A stretch of DNA of 64,000 nucleotides from Blasia pusilla (lineage: Eukaryota > Marchantiophyta > Marchantiopsida > Blasiales), in NCBI GenBank assembly GCA_050084515.1, contig CM114272.1, positions 27,652,001 to 27,716,000 on the forward strand. The letters run 5' to 3'. This document shows positions 1 through 11,672 of the stretch, one piece after another. Every line of letters begins with the position of its first letter. The stretch's first letter is position 1. The notes under the pieces are model-generated. The model was given only the letters and a program-made list of their open reading frames with translations. It had not been told where the DNA came from and did not search any database. A program made the translations under genes and the position numbers.

Positions 1-968
1 CCTTCAACTGCACAGCTTCAAGCTTGTCCCTTTGTTGGTGTAAGCATCCCACACTGCTGCCCGGAATTCCAGCAAGGGACGAATGGTATGCAAAATGACA
101 GAGGGCTTTACTTCTGATGTGATGTCCTGGCAGTGTAGGAATCTGGACAAACCGTTCACCTTCTTGTGGCCTTTCTCAGTAGTCTTCTTAATGTGTGCAT
201 CCCACATGCAATCTTCCGAGAACTCTATGCCCAAATGTGTGTGGCCACACGGGGGATCTCTTGTTCGCTCCAGTACCATTGTTGATCTTGGTCCTCCTCC
301 TTGCCATTGAAAATCATCACACCGCACTTCAGTATATTTGCCTCCATGCCCCACATGTTACACCAGATTTTGGTCAAGGAGATCATCTCTTGGAGTTTCT
401 CTCCTGTTTCCTCTAGGCTACCAAAGTCATCAGCAACAATAGAGTTGTTGTCCACCCGTATGCCTAGTCCACTATCCTCCATTTCTTCCAATAGGGAATT
501 CACGAAAATGTTGAAGAGGGTGGGGGAGAGCGGGCGTCCTTGAGCCACTCCTTGCTTGATGTCGAATGTCCCACTCTTTTGTCCATTCACCACAACTCTA
601 CTCATTGTGTTCTGGTACATCTTCTCCACCACCCTCCACATTTTCCCTCTAAGCCCCGCCTTCCACAAGCTATAAGATAGCCCGTGACGTCATACAGTGT
701 CGTATGCCTTCTTGAGGTCCAAGAAGAAGCAATAGGTGGGTTTCCCCTCTTTTTTCCTACCATGGATAATCTGATTGAAGGTGAAGATGTGATCCACCCA
801 TCCTCGGGCTTGCCGGAAGCCAGCCTGGCCTTCCTTGATGACAGAATTCTCCTCCAGGTACACAGAGATCCTATTGTTGAATATACAGCAGAGGAGCTTC
901 CCGACTACGCTCAGCAATGTAATACCCCTGTAGTTTCCAGGGTCTTTTCACTCACCCTTCTTGAAGAG
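1..968 (-). pseudogene. LINE (non-LTR) reverse transcriptase fragment
   Basis: Degenerate reverse-transcriptase coding sequence of a non-LTR retrotransposon, read on the minus strand in at least three frames. The N-terminal piece (about 690-917) has the palm block GFRQARGWVDHIF followed by FLDLKKAYDTV. The middle piece (about 225-668) has GVAQGRPLSPTLFNIFVNSL and a catalytic-box remnant VADDFGSLEE, where YADD-type residues are expected. The piece at 4-354 carries the following RT block, with LEFRAAVWD near its end. The fragment runs off the left edge of the window, and its upstream end abuts a long (AG)n tract. Frameshifts and stops between the pieces make it a dead copy. It is a different LINE lineage from the one at 42.0-43.8 kb, judged from the residues around the shared motifs. 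Confidence 0.85.
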
Positions 969-971
969 GCT

Positions 972-1620
<649 letters not shown>

Positions 1621-1674
<54 letters not shown>
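1621..1674. repeat. (AG)n microsatellite, 27 units
   Basis: Perfect AG dinucleotide run of 54 bp. Confidence 0.97.
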
Positions 1675-1676
<2 letters not shown>

Positions 1677-4600
1677 TCGATGTAGTAGATTGGATTTACA
1701 GATTTTGGAGTCACACAGTGGCATTGTTGAAGAAATGCAAGAATTTTTGTTCCTGAATTTAACGGTCATTTATTGATGTTCAAAGCAGTCGTGAGAAGGA
1801 TACAACTCATGACTGCAATAAGGGTTCAAACTGAATATCAATGCCTAGTTTTGTGGCCAATATTTCTTGATAATGCAAACCCTAAAAGTACCGATAGATA
1901 CTACGCATGTGCATTCTCTCCTTGGAAACGCAAAGCTTAATACAAAATTTTAATACAGTGATCGCTATTGTGCCATGGATCTCCGAGGAGTTGGAACTAT
2001 AGATCGGTGAAAGCTTGGTATCTGATATAAACCCACTATCTTAGTTTTGGATAATCTATATCATTGTTTGAGAGTTCCTTCTTGATTTGCAAACACCTCA
2101 CTGCTCGACACGTGATAATTGGATATGAAGAAGATGTATCTCATATTATGAGCAACGAAAAATAAATTTTTAGTTTGTGTGCGACATGGTTAGTCTCTTT
2201 ACTCCCGTGCATGACCTACTCCCGTGCATGACCCAGGTTGTACACTATAATTTACACCCTCCCTAAAATGTCGTGTGTGTGGCTCTACTTATTTCAATTT
2301 TTTAATATATTTTCTCTCTGATTTATGCCTTAGGGAGTAAAGAGTAAATCTGAGCTTGCATCATTGTAGCAGTAAGGAGTTTTGTGATGTATGGGACTAT
2401 TGTAAGCTGTTGACTACTCCGTTCTTCATATCACCTTGACAAGTGGATGTTCGGCCCGACTTTCAACCGGTTGATTGGCCTGGCCAAGAGTAATGACTTA
2501 GACGGCATGGACATTTCTTCGCTATCTTGCCTGCCTAAGTCTTCGTGTTGCTTATGGATCTTGGCAGAAGATAGTAGGCAATCAGATTTTCATTGACATA
2601 CTCTTTAGAGGCATTGCAATACAATGACATCCCTTCAAGTGCATTACATTTACATCACAAATTTTGAGAAAGACTTGCTACCTTTTGAAGGGTAATCACC
2701 TTAGTATATCAATCCATCAAAATCACTAACATCTGGAACTTGTCCATTACTTATCCTTGTTCCCAAAATTTTCAAATGATTTTACTTCCACTTGTATTGA
2801 GCAGTAAAGCTTTCAGGTTAGACATCTAGTTCGCATCTATCCTGATCAAACGTCTTTTCAAACTATTGTGATGCCGAGGACTACGATTGGTCATCCATGT
2901 AAGAAGATATTTTTCAATTTAAGAAGGCATTTTTCAAAAAATTGTCCTCTCACTTCCCATTGGTACATAAATCAACAGCCACAAAAGACATCTGGTTGAG
3001 GCATCATGTGACACGTTGGTGGACATGTGAAGCGATAAGATACTATCTCCACATGTCCTGGCTGCTCCTTACAATATGTAAACCCCATGCAGTGGAGCTT
3101 GATTGATAAATTGCATCCTAGTCTTTAGTTCAAACTTAGATAGTATGGAAAAAAGTCAGATTCCTTTACAATACCTCAACTCATGACAGATTTGGCTCGG
3201 TATTCTCCTGTGATCAGTAATCTGTCCGCAATTTCCTGAGCAGAACAGTTCCCCAGAGGAAAACTGCAATTTAACTCGGCCACTTGATTCAAAAGAGTGG
3301 ATGACTGCTCCAGGTTGTGCGCACGGCCAACCAAATTTCAGAAATGAATAAATATATCCAGTCTTGGAACTTGTGCTGACGACTAGCCACATCATGTAGT
3401 CCCTGTGACAAATTAGTTTGCTTAAGTAATCTAATCTGCACTGATCCGCACCCTTTCCTCACATCATTGACTTGGTCCATCTGTGCTTTTAGAATGCTAC
3501 AGGAATGTACGCATTGTCCAATATCCTTATTTTTCCTCGTTCCCAAGTTGAAATCAACATATGGTCACATGCCAGGTAAAGAACTTCAAAGGGTTTGACA
3601 CCAAAATGCAGTCATCTGGGCGACCATATTTTCAATCAGGATGCCCTCCCATGATCTCAAAATCTTCCACCCATCCAAAAAATTCGTTCATCAATCAAGA
3701 GAACTTTGTACTTTGTCTTTCAGATTTCCAAGCCATGGCGTAGAGAATCACGAACCGTGCAACTGATGAAATCCAAATGTTGCCAAGAACATTACTGCTT
3801 ACACCCTAGGTGAGAGTAACTGCCGTGTGACATACAGGACTCTCCTAAACCTAATATTGGTAGATGGGATCAAATACAAAGCGCATTATTTTTCCCTTCA
3901 TGAGCTCTCTGCAGATATGTCGTGTAAAGGTAATGTTCCTAGGAGTTGGTAATGACAGAATAAATGGGCACAAAGACATCTCGCAGAATCTACATTGATG
4001 AGCACTTGCAGCTGACAGTGATTTTAGCCTTACAGATGTTCACAAGACCTTCAATTGCTCAGCATGGCATTCCACTATTCCACAGACAGTATTGAGTCGT
4101 GGAAGGGACATCAAATCCCCATGCTACATGTCCAGATCAGGTCCTGAATCGTGCTCCAGTATCATCATCACTGCTACGACCACAAGCCTGCGCAAACACA
4201 GGCATCCATTTTCATGCCTCCAATTCAACTGCGGTATAGGCTTGACCTGACTGATCGTGCTGAAGAAAACACCGTAATTGTGAAAAGGTCCCGCTGTAGT
4301 GGGGAAGCCAAGAGAGATTTATAATGTTCAACCATGGCTAGGTTTACTGGATCCTCTTAAACATCACGACCCTCTACACCCGGTACAAGTCCCTCGGCGC
4401 ATCAATGTCTTTTTGACTCACCCGACAAAAGGGGCGCTATAGCAGAGTGTCAATATATCACAGCCATCAGCATCCTGTGCACCAAGATGCTCCACATTTT
4501 TACTCCAAATACTGTGCCAAGTCACGACTGCCCTTTCACGCATGACACCCTTAAAGCATATCCCACCACTACTGGAAAGTTGAGCACAAATTGGATCCTT

Positions 4601-5203
4601 TGCAAAGGACACATTTCTAATTAGATTGATGCTACGGTCTCTTATGCAAGAAAACGTATGAGATCTGAGAATGATAGTTACACGAAAACTATGATGACTG
4701 ATTACTTTTACTTCAAACTTTTGCAAGGAGATTTCTTCAGAAAAAAATCAGAAAAGTCAATCCTATGTTTGGCAAGACTCTACGTACTGTACACTTGGTC
4801 TTCGCATCTCAACAAACAGTGTGAAGAATATAACAATCTAGATCATGAACACAAAAATCAAGAAGATTTGGACAATGAAATTCTGAGGCTATAAGGTGCA
4901 CTACGAGTATCCTATCTGACATGTCAAAGCAAGACAACAGAATTGTAGCTTATTGACATGCACTAACTAGGTCATGAATCAATCCACCCATCACATAGCT
5001 GAAGACTGGAATGAAAAATCTGCCGCTTGAAAAGAAACCCCAAAAAAGCTTTTGACAGCAATCAAAGAAAACGAGATAATGATAGAACACATTTCTATTG
5101 AAAAATTTAAACTACCGCTCAGGGGATTCATTTCCAAAATTATTCCCAGGAAAGTACAGATGTCAAGAATATAGGTGCATTTTGTCCTTCTGTCCCCATC
5201 ACC
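1675..5203. other. Gene-poor spacer downstream of the cornichon gene
   Basis: No recognisable coding sequence on either strand. The unit TACTCCCGTGCATGACC is tandemly duplicated at about 2200-2233. The longest open frames (about 100 codons at 4418-4726 on the minus strand) have no recognisable motif. Part of this stretch may be 3' UTR of the cornichon gene, which ends near 5204. Confidence 0.5.
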
Positions 5204-7470
5204 CTACCATGCTCTTTTCATGTAGCCAAATATGGCTACTCTTAGGCACTTAACAAAGTTATGCATTACCTTATCCCCCACTTGAATAAGAGATTTTATG
5301 AAATGCATAAATCCTTCTGAACATGGACCATACGTGACTTGAGTACTTAGTAAGTTCATTTCAGCTGGAGAGAGTAAATATCTAGAGATTGGTTCTACAC
5401 CTATCCCAAGCTTGCAAAGACCACTCCGCAAGGGGCTTACTCTTGGAAGGGTGAAAACACAATTCTTGCACATGTTTTAACAGAAATACTGCTAAAACAT
5501 GTAGATAGTCCACCCTAAAACTTTAAAGTAGAATAGCAACACTGATAAATTTGTAATCTGGTATAAAATGCCATTATTCCCTGAGAACTTTGAGGCAACC
5601 GTAGAGAAGTTGACGTACTTGTAAATCGTTATAAAAAAGAGAAGAAGATAGAAGCCCAACTTCATAAGACGAGTCTGTTTCTCCTGGCCAAGGAGGTTGA
5701 ATATTTCAGTAACATCAATGAAGTGACGCCGTTGCACATACCTGTCAGAAATTGTTCCAAGTCATGGAATCAGTACAATAAATATTTTATAACATTTTAC
5801 ACCCTTTTAACATGCATATAATCCACTTCATTCTCAGGCAACAGAGGGTGGAAGTCATCAAATGCGGATATTACTGGTCATGGCTCTCTCAAGGAACAAA
5901 GAGATGACTCCAATGAAGTTACATGCAGCAAGGTTTCAGGTTGCATCCATCATATGGATATTTGATTCTTTTAACCTAATAAACCTCCTTCATCGTGGAT
6001 TTCATGCAGATGGGACTCTCAAAAGATAATCACCCAAGGACCTCTGGAGCATTCTGTCTGAATGTTTGCAATTTGACCATTTTAGAAATGGTCGAATCTA
6101 GCAGATAATCCCAAACGACTCACTCTACAAATCTATAAGTATTTTCTGGTGCAGTGAAGTGACGCCTCAGACTTCAGATTGAAAAGCTTATGCTGAGATA
6201 GTCCTAATGACAAAAAGGAAGACAGCCACCACAAACATGATATCAAAAGATGCATTGTAAGAGCTTCTGATTGGCCGTTAATATTATGGGCTAGAAGATC
6301 AAATGATTATTGCATATATTGAGGGACCGGCATGGAAACGTACAGTCTGGTCTGGTAGTACGCTACAGGAAGATTAAGTAAGAACATGGCCCAGCATCCA
6401 GTGAGAAGATATAAAGTGCAGAGACACCCTTGCAGCACAAACTCTGGTATAACAAACTTATTTATGCTGGCTGCTGAGTCAAAAGAATTGATGTCATCAA
6501 ATTCCAAATCTGACAAGCACATGAGCTGCACAAGAAAGAAGAGCAGAAACACACATTTAGAAGCTTGATCAGAAAATCTATAAAACTTTAGCACGCACAA
6601 GACAACTTTTCAGGTGCCTGAAATCATGACTTTTTTGTCCTAAAGGGAATTGATTACAAGGATTCATCCAGCGGTTCTTAGCCTGCCATCAGGATAGACA
6701 TGCTTGAAAACTAAGAGCGGTGAAAGGTCTGGGCTCTCAATAACAGAAGGGCACTCCAAATGCAAAATCCAACCCTCTACAAGTTCCTGACAAGAAAATG
6801 ACAAAAGCTGTTAGCACCAAAGCCTTTCTAGATCTGTACTTGTAGAAAGTAATCCCATGTACAATTTTCCCAAAAAAAATCTTCACAAAGCTGGTGCATG
6901 CCAGTTACTGTCTCCTCGACTCGGTAACTCTCATTGGGAGAATTTAATTAAGAAAAGCGGGCAGAACAATCTACTTTGCAACCAGAAATAGTAGCCGGAA
7001 CAGCACGCCTCTGCTTCATTTAGATGACTTTGCAGGCGGATCTCTAATCAATTTGCGGAACGGTACAGCCCCCCTAAGCAGACTCAGTGGGAATCTGATC
7101 TGCTGATATTAAGAATATAATCTCTGTAAAAGCCTATGAATCTACACTAGAAATGGAACAGAAGGCCTTTCGAAGTGATGATCTGCTTTCGGTCAGAAGT
7201 GGAGGTCCTCATGCGCGTAGTGCAGCCTCATCTAGATAAGGGCCCTAATTGAACAGAATTTTATGCAGATGAAGTTGTTGATTCTCGTCCAAACTCCACT
7301 CCATGAATAACTTGGAAATTGATCTTGCCACGAACTGCTCAGTGTAAAGACGAGACAACGACTCAGCCTCTGGACGAATGATTTCCATTCACCTGATAAA
7401 CCATAATACCCAGAAGACCGGCCACCAGAAAGAAAGACAGAAGCCACACAGTGAGCTCCACAGCAGTCAT
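5204..7470 (-). CDS. CNIH: Cornichon homolog (ER cargo export receptor), split gene
   Basis: Cornichon proteins are small ER membrane proteins that load cargo into COPII vesicles. I assembled four coding exons on the minus strand: exon 1 7393-7470 (ATG at 7468-7470; hydrophobic N-terminus MTAVELTVWLLSFF, ends before a GTGAAT donor); exon 2 6344-6525 (acceptor TGCAG, donor GTACGT); exon 3 5619-5741 (acceptor GACAG, donor GTACGT); and a tentative exon 4 at 5204-5240 that ends in TAG. Phases agree for exons 1-3. Signature residues are QLMCLSDLEFDDIN at the exon 1/2 join, IPEFVLQGCLCTLYLLTG in exon 2 and the cornichon motif RRHFIDVTEIFNLL in exon 3, followed by the last membrane segment. The predicted product is about 139 residues, the usual family size. 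Exon 4 has a weak acceptor and no family-specific residues, so the C-terminus is uncertain. Confidence 0.85.
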
Positions 7471-8330
7471 GCTTCCCTCCTTTTCGGAGCTTCTCCCCTG
7501 CAGTTCGTACTTCTGTCACAGATCCATTGTGACTCTCCACTTCCTCATGGAAACCGTTTGCAACAAGACACAGGGTTAAGAAACAATTCGCATGAGCAAA
7601 CCTTGTTCGCATTCAATTCTTGTGGATTCTGCAGCACTGTCGTTGCTCAAGGCAACAGAATACCCCCACACAGGTGCTTCTTATTACTGCGCTTGGACTC
7701 TGCTCACTGTAAAAGTCTCTTGCTCCTGCAGAAAAAAATTCTTCAGGTGTTTTTGTGATTGAAGAATCTCCGTCGAAGACGAAGCTTCTTCAAAGCTTCG
7801 ACCCTCACTCCTGCCAGTGAAGCCCTACAGGTCATGAGTTGCTGGAAGAATCAGTGCCTCAACCTTAGTGCTCTTCACCTCTTAGTATAAATATTTATTT
7901 CAACTACGTGATTCTTCGTGCCATAATAGTCTCTCCCGGCCACGCGACGACCACAAAGCTCCCCCGTTCAAAGCGTCTGGTTTTGGCTATCATAGCCCCG
8001 GAATTCACAACCTCAGCTCGCTTGACAAATAGGGTTTTTCATCGTATTCCTTTCACAAGACGAGCCAACCGCGATTCTATTCTAAAGGCGTGGGCAGCCG
8101 CGTATGGCTTTTCAACAAGGGTTTTTACTTCGACTAGTGACGTAAAAAATTGTGTTTTGAAAACAGGCGTGCGGCCTAGAATAGGTTATCTAGGATGGTT
8201 AGACATGGTTATTTTAGGGGAAGGTTCCTATAAGGGCCAGGTTGCATAACTTACCGAGTATGCCAACAGACAGTGGAAGAAAACAAGTATACGCTCCCGG
8301 CTGTCTAGTGAAGTGAAGTAACATCATTCA
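7471..8330. other. Upstream region of the cornichon gene
   Basis: Likely 5' UTR and promoter of the minus-strand cornichon gene, which starts at 7470. Open frames here (7378-7758 and 7908-8249, plus strand) have no recognisable motif. No clear TATA box was identified. Confidence 0.4.
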
Positions 8331-8545
8331 ACCATAACTGGTGTAAGTTCATGCCAAATTATTTCTCATAATTAATTTCCCAAATTCCTAAGTGATATTT
8401 TAAATCAATTTCGAATATTATTGATTTAGAAAGAAGATTTCAGCCAATAAAATCTTCTACTGGCTGAAATTTCCAAGTGTCATAAGAGAAGAGGAATTTG
8501 CAAAATGAAAGGGCACTTTCAATAATAATATAGATAAGGTAGTTC
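8331..8545. repeat. Dispersed repeat, copy 1 (non-coding, about 200 bp)
   Basis: An AT-rich block ending in a shared 3' part: a tract like CCAAGTGTCATAAGAGAAGAG, then a GCACTTTCAATAATAATATAGAT-like tail. Related blocks lie at about 13800-13925 and 14081-14240. The copies share the order of sub-motifs but are well diverged, as expected for an old non-autonomous element. The family is not recognised. Confidence 0.45.
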
Positions 8546-8874
8546 ATATAAATGGAAGTAGATATCAAAAAATTATTTGGAATACTAGTTCAAATATCAA
8601 AAGGTTGCAATTGTAGTGGAACATAACCAATTAAATTGGTTTATTAAAAATACCTAAAAATGGGGGTAACAATTTTAAAACTAAAATAGGTAGGATAATT
8701 ATTTATTGTTAACCTAAAGTACGTAATCCAACTCCTTACGGAAGTATGTACTGAAACAATTCAATCGCCATGTATAATGCTTTTTATTGAAAAGCAATGT
8801 TTCTCAATAAGTAATGTGTAGTATACAAATCGTATAGTGTAAGTTCTAGTGCTAATGGTCATGTTATAGTTTGG
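8546..8874. other. AT-rich spacer, nothing recognised
   Basis: No open frame of note, no repeat recognised. Confidence 0.4.
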
Positions 8875-9315
8875 TGTCTTATCATTTCTTTTAGGATAGA
8901 TCAATGAGATCTAGTACAGTGCCTTCGAGGATATTGGAGGACAGTCTCATGAAGTTAAGAATGACATGCTCAGGCCATGGATAACCTAAGAGGACAGGTT
9001 TCCCCTTCGTTTCGGCTCATTTGGAACCATATTGAAAACATATTATTTCAGGTAAGTTATCATTTTGAGTATAGTTTACTTTCCATCTTGGGATGTGACC
9101 CTTGACCTCCTACAGCAAGACAAGAGCCAAGAAGGTGACCTACGAGCATAGTTTACGGTTGAGAGAGCTTGGGAGAGGGAAGGGGATATACCTCAAGGAG
9201 AGAGAATTTGAGAGCTCCTTCTCTCTTTGTTGAATCTCTTGGCACGAGGCGGCGGAGCTATGGTCCTCCTTGCCTTGTGTGTGTAACCCAAGCCTCTCAT
9301 AAAGAGAATGGATTT

Positions 9316-9363
<48 letters not shown>

Positions 9364-9502
9364 ATTTAGGGTATTAGAGATATTTTGGTACTTGATCGTC
9401 TGGATGTTTGGATATCATGAGTCAACATGGGATCTTGTGTGTTTGTGTGCGTATTTGGTGACGTCAATGTATGTTGTGTAGCAATATGTATGAGCACGAC
9501 AA
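8875..9502 (+). mobile_element. Solo-LTR-like copy related to element B terminal repeat
   Basis: Starts TGTCTTATC and ends GAGCACGACA. It matches the terminal repeat of element B (57282-58200) over most of its length, including the block around TTTCGGCTCATTTGGA, the block GACCCTTGACCTCCTACA and the AG-rich segment with CTTCTCTCTTTGTTGAA. It lacks the 474-bp insertion that splits the element B copy, so it represents the empty-site arrangement. Its last ~35 bp (GTATGTTGTGTAGC...GCACGACA) match the tail segments at 56518-56655 and 57138-57274. No clear flanking target duplication was found. Confidence 0.6.
9320..9359. repeat. (AG)n microsatellite inside the LTR-like copy
   Basis: AG run of about 40 bp in the AG-rich part of the terminal repeat. 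The equivalent place in element B (about 58190-58280) is AG-rich but not expanded. Confidence 0.95.
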
Positions 9503-9515
9503 TAGCCAGAAAATA

Positions 9516-10238
9516 TTGTGTACGTATTACTAAAAATTAGTTAACACTTTATAGGCATGCATACTAAAGTTGCAAGGATAATATTCAACTGTGAATAGTG
9601 CATGCTCATAAAGAAGTAGCATATTTATCCCATGCTAAATTCACACATCCTCAAAAAACACACATTCATAAAAGTGTAGGAGGATTTCTCTATGTTGAAT
9701 TTAGACGTCCCCAAAATACACTGCCTACAAGATTAGCTAAGTAAATACCTGTTCATTTGCATCATTCTTATAAGTAAAAAATAAAAGCAAAGATGTAATT
9801 TCAACGAACATGTAGGATCGCAGAGGTAGTTGCAAATTCAGAGAGGCAAGTTAAGTCGACTTGCAAAAATGAAAAATTATTGTGTATGTGTTATTGAAAA
9901 CTAGTTCAAGCAATAGAAGCATGCATACTCTAGCTACCATGAGTATTTGGCTCTCAACAACAAAAGCTCATAAAAAATTTGCAGGACTATTTTAAACTCA
10001 AATATTCCCGAAAAACATAGGTTCATAAAAAAAGTAGGAGATATGCTCTATTTTCAACTCAGATATCCTCAAAAAAATTGCCTACAAAATATGTTAAGTA
10101 AATGTCTATTCATCTGTACTTTCTTTAAAAGTAAGAAAGCATAGATGCACTTTACGACGTAGATGCAAGCTCAGGGAGGTAGTTGCGAATTGAGAGATGC
10201 AAGTTAAGTCAACTTGCAGACATGAATAATTGATTGGA
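9516..10238. repeat. Two-copy tandem repeat, unit about 364 bp
   Basis: Two diverged head-to-tail copies (about 9516-9879 and 9880-10238). Landmarks repeat in order: TTGTGTA near the start, AGCATGCATACT-like, GGTAGTTGC.AATT.AGAGA, and AAGTTAAGTC.ACTTGCA at the end. AT-rich, no coding potential. Not recognised as a known family. Confidence 0.8.
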
Positions 10239-10669
10239 GGTGGGGAACTTCATTAGCAATAGTTATGTCTTCTGGGTAGTTATCAACAATGTATTTGCTT
10301 AACCTAAGAAGCCTAAATTGAAATACAATTTATTTGTTCTTGGAGCTTTGCAATCGTTGCGATGTGACTTTGTTCATCGTAGCCAATACATGCCAACACA
10401 TCTTGCAATATGTTGTATCGTGCCTCAGACAGACTTAGCTAAGTTTGAGCAGACTCAATAGCTTGAACAACAACGTCAAAAATATAAGTTGGTACATTTG
10501 GCAAGCGACTTGGACCAACATGGTACTGATTGGCCTGTCCAAGCTACACAACTATCAATGCTAAAATTTTAGCATACAATGCGTTACACAACATATATAG
10601 TCATCACCAAATACACACAAACATACAAGATACCATATATACTAACTCATGGCATCTAGACATCGAGAT
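10239..10669. other. Spacer, nothing recognised
   Basis: AT-rich sequence between the tandem repeat and the gypsy RT remnant; no motif recognised. Confidence 0.4.
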
Positions 10670-11311
10670 GATCGAGTATCAAAATATTTGTTTTGCATAT
10701 AGTATGCATGACTTGGGTACGCTGAAGGGTCTAGGTATTCTGATCGAGTTGGATAGTGATACTCCTATCTTACAACGATCCTACAGGTGTTCCAACATGA
10801 AGCAAGCCTTGAATCGGAGTAGGAGTCCAGACTTGGCTAATGTTGGGTTGGTGGAGACGTTGCTTGGAGAGTATGCATCTGCCACAGTTATGCCGGCGAG
10901 GAAGGACATGTATGGCCAATGAACCGATAGGCGGATGAGTGGGGATTACTGTCCTATCAATCGGCATGTGAAGATAGATCGCTATGTTATGCCTACTCCC
11001 GAGGAGATCTTTGATGTAGTGGGACATGCTAGGATTTTCAAATGTTTGGATCTCTGTGTTGGCTACCATAAGTTGCCCATCCAAGTGGAGGACATGGAGA
11101 AGATATTATTTTGGGGGATATATCTTTTCAGGAAGAATTGTTTGTACCAGTGGCCGCTCTTACCATTTGAGTTGAAGAAAGCCCCTACGGATTTTCAATG
11201 AGTTATGGATAGGATTTTAGCTGGTTTGATTAATTTTGAAAGATGCTACATCGATGATATTATCGTCTTCAGTACTACGGTTGAGGAGCATGAGAGACAT
11301 ATAGAGGAGGA
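10670..11311 (+). pseudogene. Gypsy-type pol fragment: reverse transcriptase
   Basis: Reverse-transcriptase palm of a Ty3/gypsy element. It reads from a pre-RT segment (GTLKGLGILIELDSDTPI, then EYASATVMPARKD) through DYCPINRHVKIDRYVMPTPEE and KCLDLCVGYHKLPIQVED to the catalytic box CYIDDIIVFSTTVEEHERH. It carries in-frame stops (at 10921 and 11199) and substitutions such as DLCVGYHK where DLRAGYHQ-like residues are usual. The 3' RT, RNase H and integrase parts are missing because the copy stops abruptly at about 11311, where an inverted gag fragment begins. It may preserve the RT type that elements A and B have lost here. Confidence 0.88.
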
Positions 11312-11672
11312 TCCCACTACATCCTCCAAGCATCAATCTCTACCGAGTGGAAAGACTAGAATTCGATATTGTCATCCATCAGAGGACCCTCTAAGTGCTA
11401 GAACAAACCCTTCCATGCCATGAAATAATTCAACCGTTTAGGGGTTCATATCGCTGGGAAGTCACACCATGAGTCAAACTCTTGGATGAAATCATCTAAG
11501 TTGATGGTGCCTGCTATACCCAAGAAACGACACATGCCTCAATGGCTCATGTCATCTATCTCCCTCCATGTGACATTGTCTCCCTCTGTGATCTTGTCAC
11601 CAAACCTACTATTTGTTGATGACAATCCAACCATGGATGGGATTCAAGATGGTTCTTCAGTCAAAACCCCTT
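11312..11672 (-). pseudogene. Gag fragment related to elements A and B (inverted)
   Basis: Read on the minus strand, this encodes AGTINLDDFIQEFDSWCDF and MAWKGLF.HLEGPLMDD, matching the gag of element A (49.6-50.0 kb: GTIHLDDFIQDFDTWCDF, MAWKGLFQHLEGPPIDD) and of element B (60.8-61.0 kb). Several stops make it non-functional. It points toward the plus-strand RT fragment, which it meets at about 11311. Confidence 0.8.

Noticed and set aside
5492-5618. Extension of cornichon exon 3 through the open frame (YKYVNFSTVASKFSGNN)
   Set aside because: A strong GTACGT donor follows TACAA, and the extension lacks the hydrophobic, acidic C-terminus of the family.
7378-7758. 126-codon open frame on the plus strand
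   Set aside because: Lies antisense to cornichon exon 1 and its 5' region, no motif.
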